Assembly: GCA_027297485.1 (NCBI GenBank)
Contig: JAPUHZ010000099.1
Span: 1-15,085, forward strand
Length of the DNA stretch: 15,085 nucleotides
DNA from: Deltaproteobacteria bacterium
GTDB lineage: Bacteria > Desulfobacterota_B > Binatia > UBA9968
Reading direction: 5' to 3'
The notes beneath the pieces were generated by a model. It saw only the letters and a list, made by a program, of their open reading frames with translations, was not told the origin of the DNA and did not search any database. This document shows positions 13,675 to 15,085 of this stretch, one piece after another (position 1 is the first letter of the stretch; every line of letters begins with the position of its first letter). A program made the translations under genes and the position numbers.

Positions 13675-14910
13675 TTACCTTTCCAAGGTTTCACGACCAA
13701 CCACAGCTAGCATAACCGCAGACAACACCAGGAGTGGGGCGTACGCCAGGAACGGCACGCCGGGATTGAAGGTGTTGGCCAGAATCCCGCCGAGCAACGG
13801 TGCACACACGGCGCCTATCTCAGCAACCGTCCGGCGGGCCGCTTGCAGTCGTCCACGGGCATTGGGGGGTACCACGTCGTAGGTCGATGTTGCTAGCGAG
13901 CCTAGTGAGAGGCCGTTGGCGACGCCCAGCAGCGATACTAATACGGCCAGTTGAAGGAAGGTGTCCGAGAAGGGGATAAACAGGAACGCAAGAGCAGGGA
14001 TACCCGTGCTGGGAACGGTGGCCCACTTCCTGCCCACCTTGTCGATAATGAGCCCCGCGGGCAAAATCATGGCGAAAATAAATATGCCGGAGATGCTGAA
14101 CAGAAGACCCACTTCCGTCGGCGTAAAGCCGAGGTGAGAACCTGCGTACAACGGGAGCATACTTTGCAACGTAATCCGATGTATGAAGCTCGTCACTGTG
14201 GCGAAAACGAGCACCGCGTAGGTGGCACGGAGGTTTGGCCGAATTTGTTTGAATAAGGCTACCAGTCCTCGGAGCCGCCGGGACAATGCCGCGAGACCCC
14301 AGCCTTTCACGGATTCGGAATTAAACTGAGCGACCCGAGGAGGCCGGGTGTTGTGGGCGGCGAACCCTAGGGGCACGGAAACGGCCGCGCATGCTGCGTA
14401 AACGATGAATACCGCCCTGAAGCTCACTGCCTCGGTGAGCAGGCCGCCAATCAGGGGGCCAAGCGCCAAGCCGATATTGTGGATGCCGTGGAAACCGCTG
14501 AGGACTCTCCCTCGTTGGTTTTGGCGGGTAAGATCGATACCCGCCACCTCGCGGCCCAACATCCAAACACCATCCCCGGCGCCTATGACCATGACTAACA
14601 GTAGGATCACGCTGAACCACGGGGTGATCGCCACCAACAAGGCTGCGGTGCCAACCGCCACGGGTCCGCCCACCAGGGCGGCGCGCGTGCCCAGCCGGTC
14701 CAATACCACACCGCTGATAGGCATCCCCAGAAATCTGCCTACTGCGAGGGCGGTGACTATCTGAGCAGCAACACCTGACGAAACGCCAAAGTACGTGGCA
14801 AGTTCCGGAATGGTGGGGATGATCATCGCCCATCCTCCCGACAGTAGGGTGCTACTGTAAAGCGTAAGAAGCCCGCGGGCAGTGGGGGTGAGTCTTATAG
14901 AAATTGCCAT
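13675..14910 (-). CDS. Major facilitator superfamily (MFS) transporter
   Basis: A 411-residue protein with about twelve hydrophobic membrane segments, typical of a single-component secondary transporter in the inner membrane. MFS motif A appears in both halves: GVVLDRLGTRAAL after helix 2 (about residues 60-72) and GLIIDKVGRKWAT in the second half (about 285-297). A GLALGPLIGGLL stretch in helix 5 resembles the antiporter motif C of exporters. The gene starts 40 bp after the asnS stop on the same strand and may be transcribed with it; there is no good ribosome binding site before the ATG, and an internal start near residue 29 (AMIIPTIP) is possible. The substrate is unknown. It is too far from the enzyme cluster to assume it serves that pathway. 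Confidence 0.85.
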   Translation of the reverse strand: MAISIRLTPTARGLLTLYSSTLLSGGWAMIIPTIPELATYFGVSSGVAAQIVTALAVGRFLGMPISGVVLDRLGTRAALVGGPVAVGTAALLVAITPWFSVILLLVMVIGAGDGVWMLGREVAGIDLTRQNQRGRVLSGFHGIHNIGLALGPLIGGLLTEAVSFRAVFIVYAACAAVSVPLGFAAHNTRPPRVAQFNSESVKGWGLAALSRRLRGLVALFKQIRPNLRATYAVLVFATVTSFIHRITLQSMLPLYAGSHLGFTPTEVGLLFSISGIFIFAMILPAGLIIDKVGRKWATVPSTGIPALAFLFIPFSDTFLQLAVLVSLLGVANGLSLGSLATSTYDVVPPNARGRLQAARRTVAEIGAVCAPLLGGILANTFNPGVPFLAYAPLLVLSAVMLAVVGRETLER

Positions 14911-14950
14911 TGAAGCGATAAGACCGAGGCCCTATTCAACTCATACGATG

Positions 14951-15085
14951 TCAAAAATCCGCGTTGCCCGGCGTGCGCGGGAAAGGGATCACGTCGCGTA
15001 TGTTTTTAAGACCGGTGAGATACATTATCATCCGCTCCAACCCGAGTCCGAAGCCGGAGTGTGGAACCGAACCAAACCGGCGGAG
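14951..15085 (-). CDS. asnS: Asparaginyl-tRNA synthetase, C-terminal 44 residues (runs off the window)
   Basis: The last 44 codons of a class IIb aminoacyl-tRNA synthetase, which charges tRNA-Asn in the cytoplasm. The sequence includes motif 3, GFGLGLERM, followed by [12 protein letters not shown] and the terminal [11 protein letters not shown], which is characteristic of AsnS rather than AspS or LysS. Stop codon at 14951-14953. The rest of the gene lies beyond 15085. The MFS gene follows after 40 bp. Confidence 0.92.
   Translation of the reverse strand, partial: LRRFGSVPHSGFGLGLERMIMYLTGLKNIRDVIPFPRTPGNADF

Overview
The window looks like chromosomal DNA from a Gram-negative-type bacterium of about 53-55% GC. 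An AsmA-like, envelope-anchored protein, bacterial sigma70-like promoters and a standard bacterial asparaginyl-tRNA synthetase end support this. The mix of UbiD-family decarboxylases, LLM flavin enzymes, PYROXD2/CrtI-like FAD oxidoreductases and an M20 homologue recalls uncultured soil or sediment lineages such as NC10, Rokubacteria or deltaproteobacteria-like groups. That taxonomic guess is weak because there is no rRNA gene or other marker beyond 44 residues of AsnS.

Layout. (1) 151-6856, plus strand: a tight five-gene run, apparently an operon, behind a candidate promoter at 85-112. It encodes two tandem paralogous FAD oxidoreductases, an NAD-type SDR, a UbiD-family (de)carboxylase and an M20-fold hydrolase whose metal site is altered. 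(2) 6857-7125: a convergent intergenic region with a pseudoknot-like fold and a 219-bp nested inverted repeat. (3) 7126-9877, minus strand: an AsmA-like membrane-anchored protein, a two-module VOC/glyoxalase-like protein and an LLM-class flavin oxidoreductase. (4) 10050-12274, plus strand, divergent from the LLM gene: a second UbiD-family enzyme with a winged-helix-like C-terminal extension, overlapping by 4 bp an isochorismatase-fold hydrolase that has Gly in place of the nucleophilic Cys. (5) 12354-13392: a small coiled-coil protein (minus), a 466-bp gap with repeats and promoter-like elements, and a small signal-anchored protein (plus). (6) 13494-15085: a decayed VOC gene end, a 31-bp copy of part of asnS, an MFS transporter (minus) and the 3' end of asnS (minus).

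How the genes may work together (inference): regions 1, 3 and 4 read as one peripheral catabolic or biosynthetic cluster acting on a cyclic, probably carboxylated, small molecule. The paired FAD enzymes would desaturate or aromatise a ring, the SDR would oxidise a hydroxyl or reduce a ketone, the two UbiDs would remove or add carboxyl groups, the LLM enzyme would oxygenate or reduce, and the VOC, M20 and isochorismatase-fold proteins would open or hydrolyse intermediates. The substrate cannot be read from the sequence. No UbiX prenyl-FMN synthase, regulator or ring-cleavage enzyme of a known pathway lies in the window. The possible novelty is the combination: three hydrolase or decarboxylase members with altered active sites beside a divergent desaturase pair.
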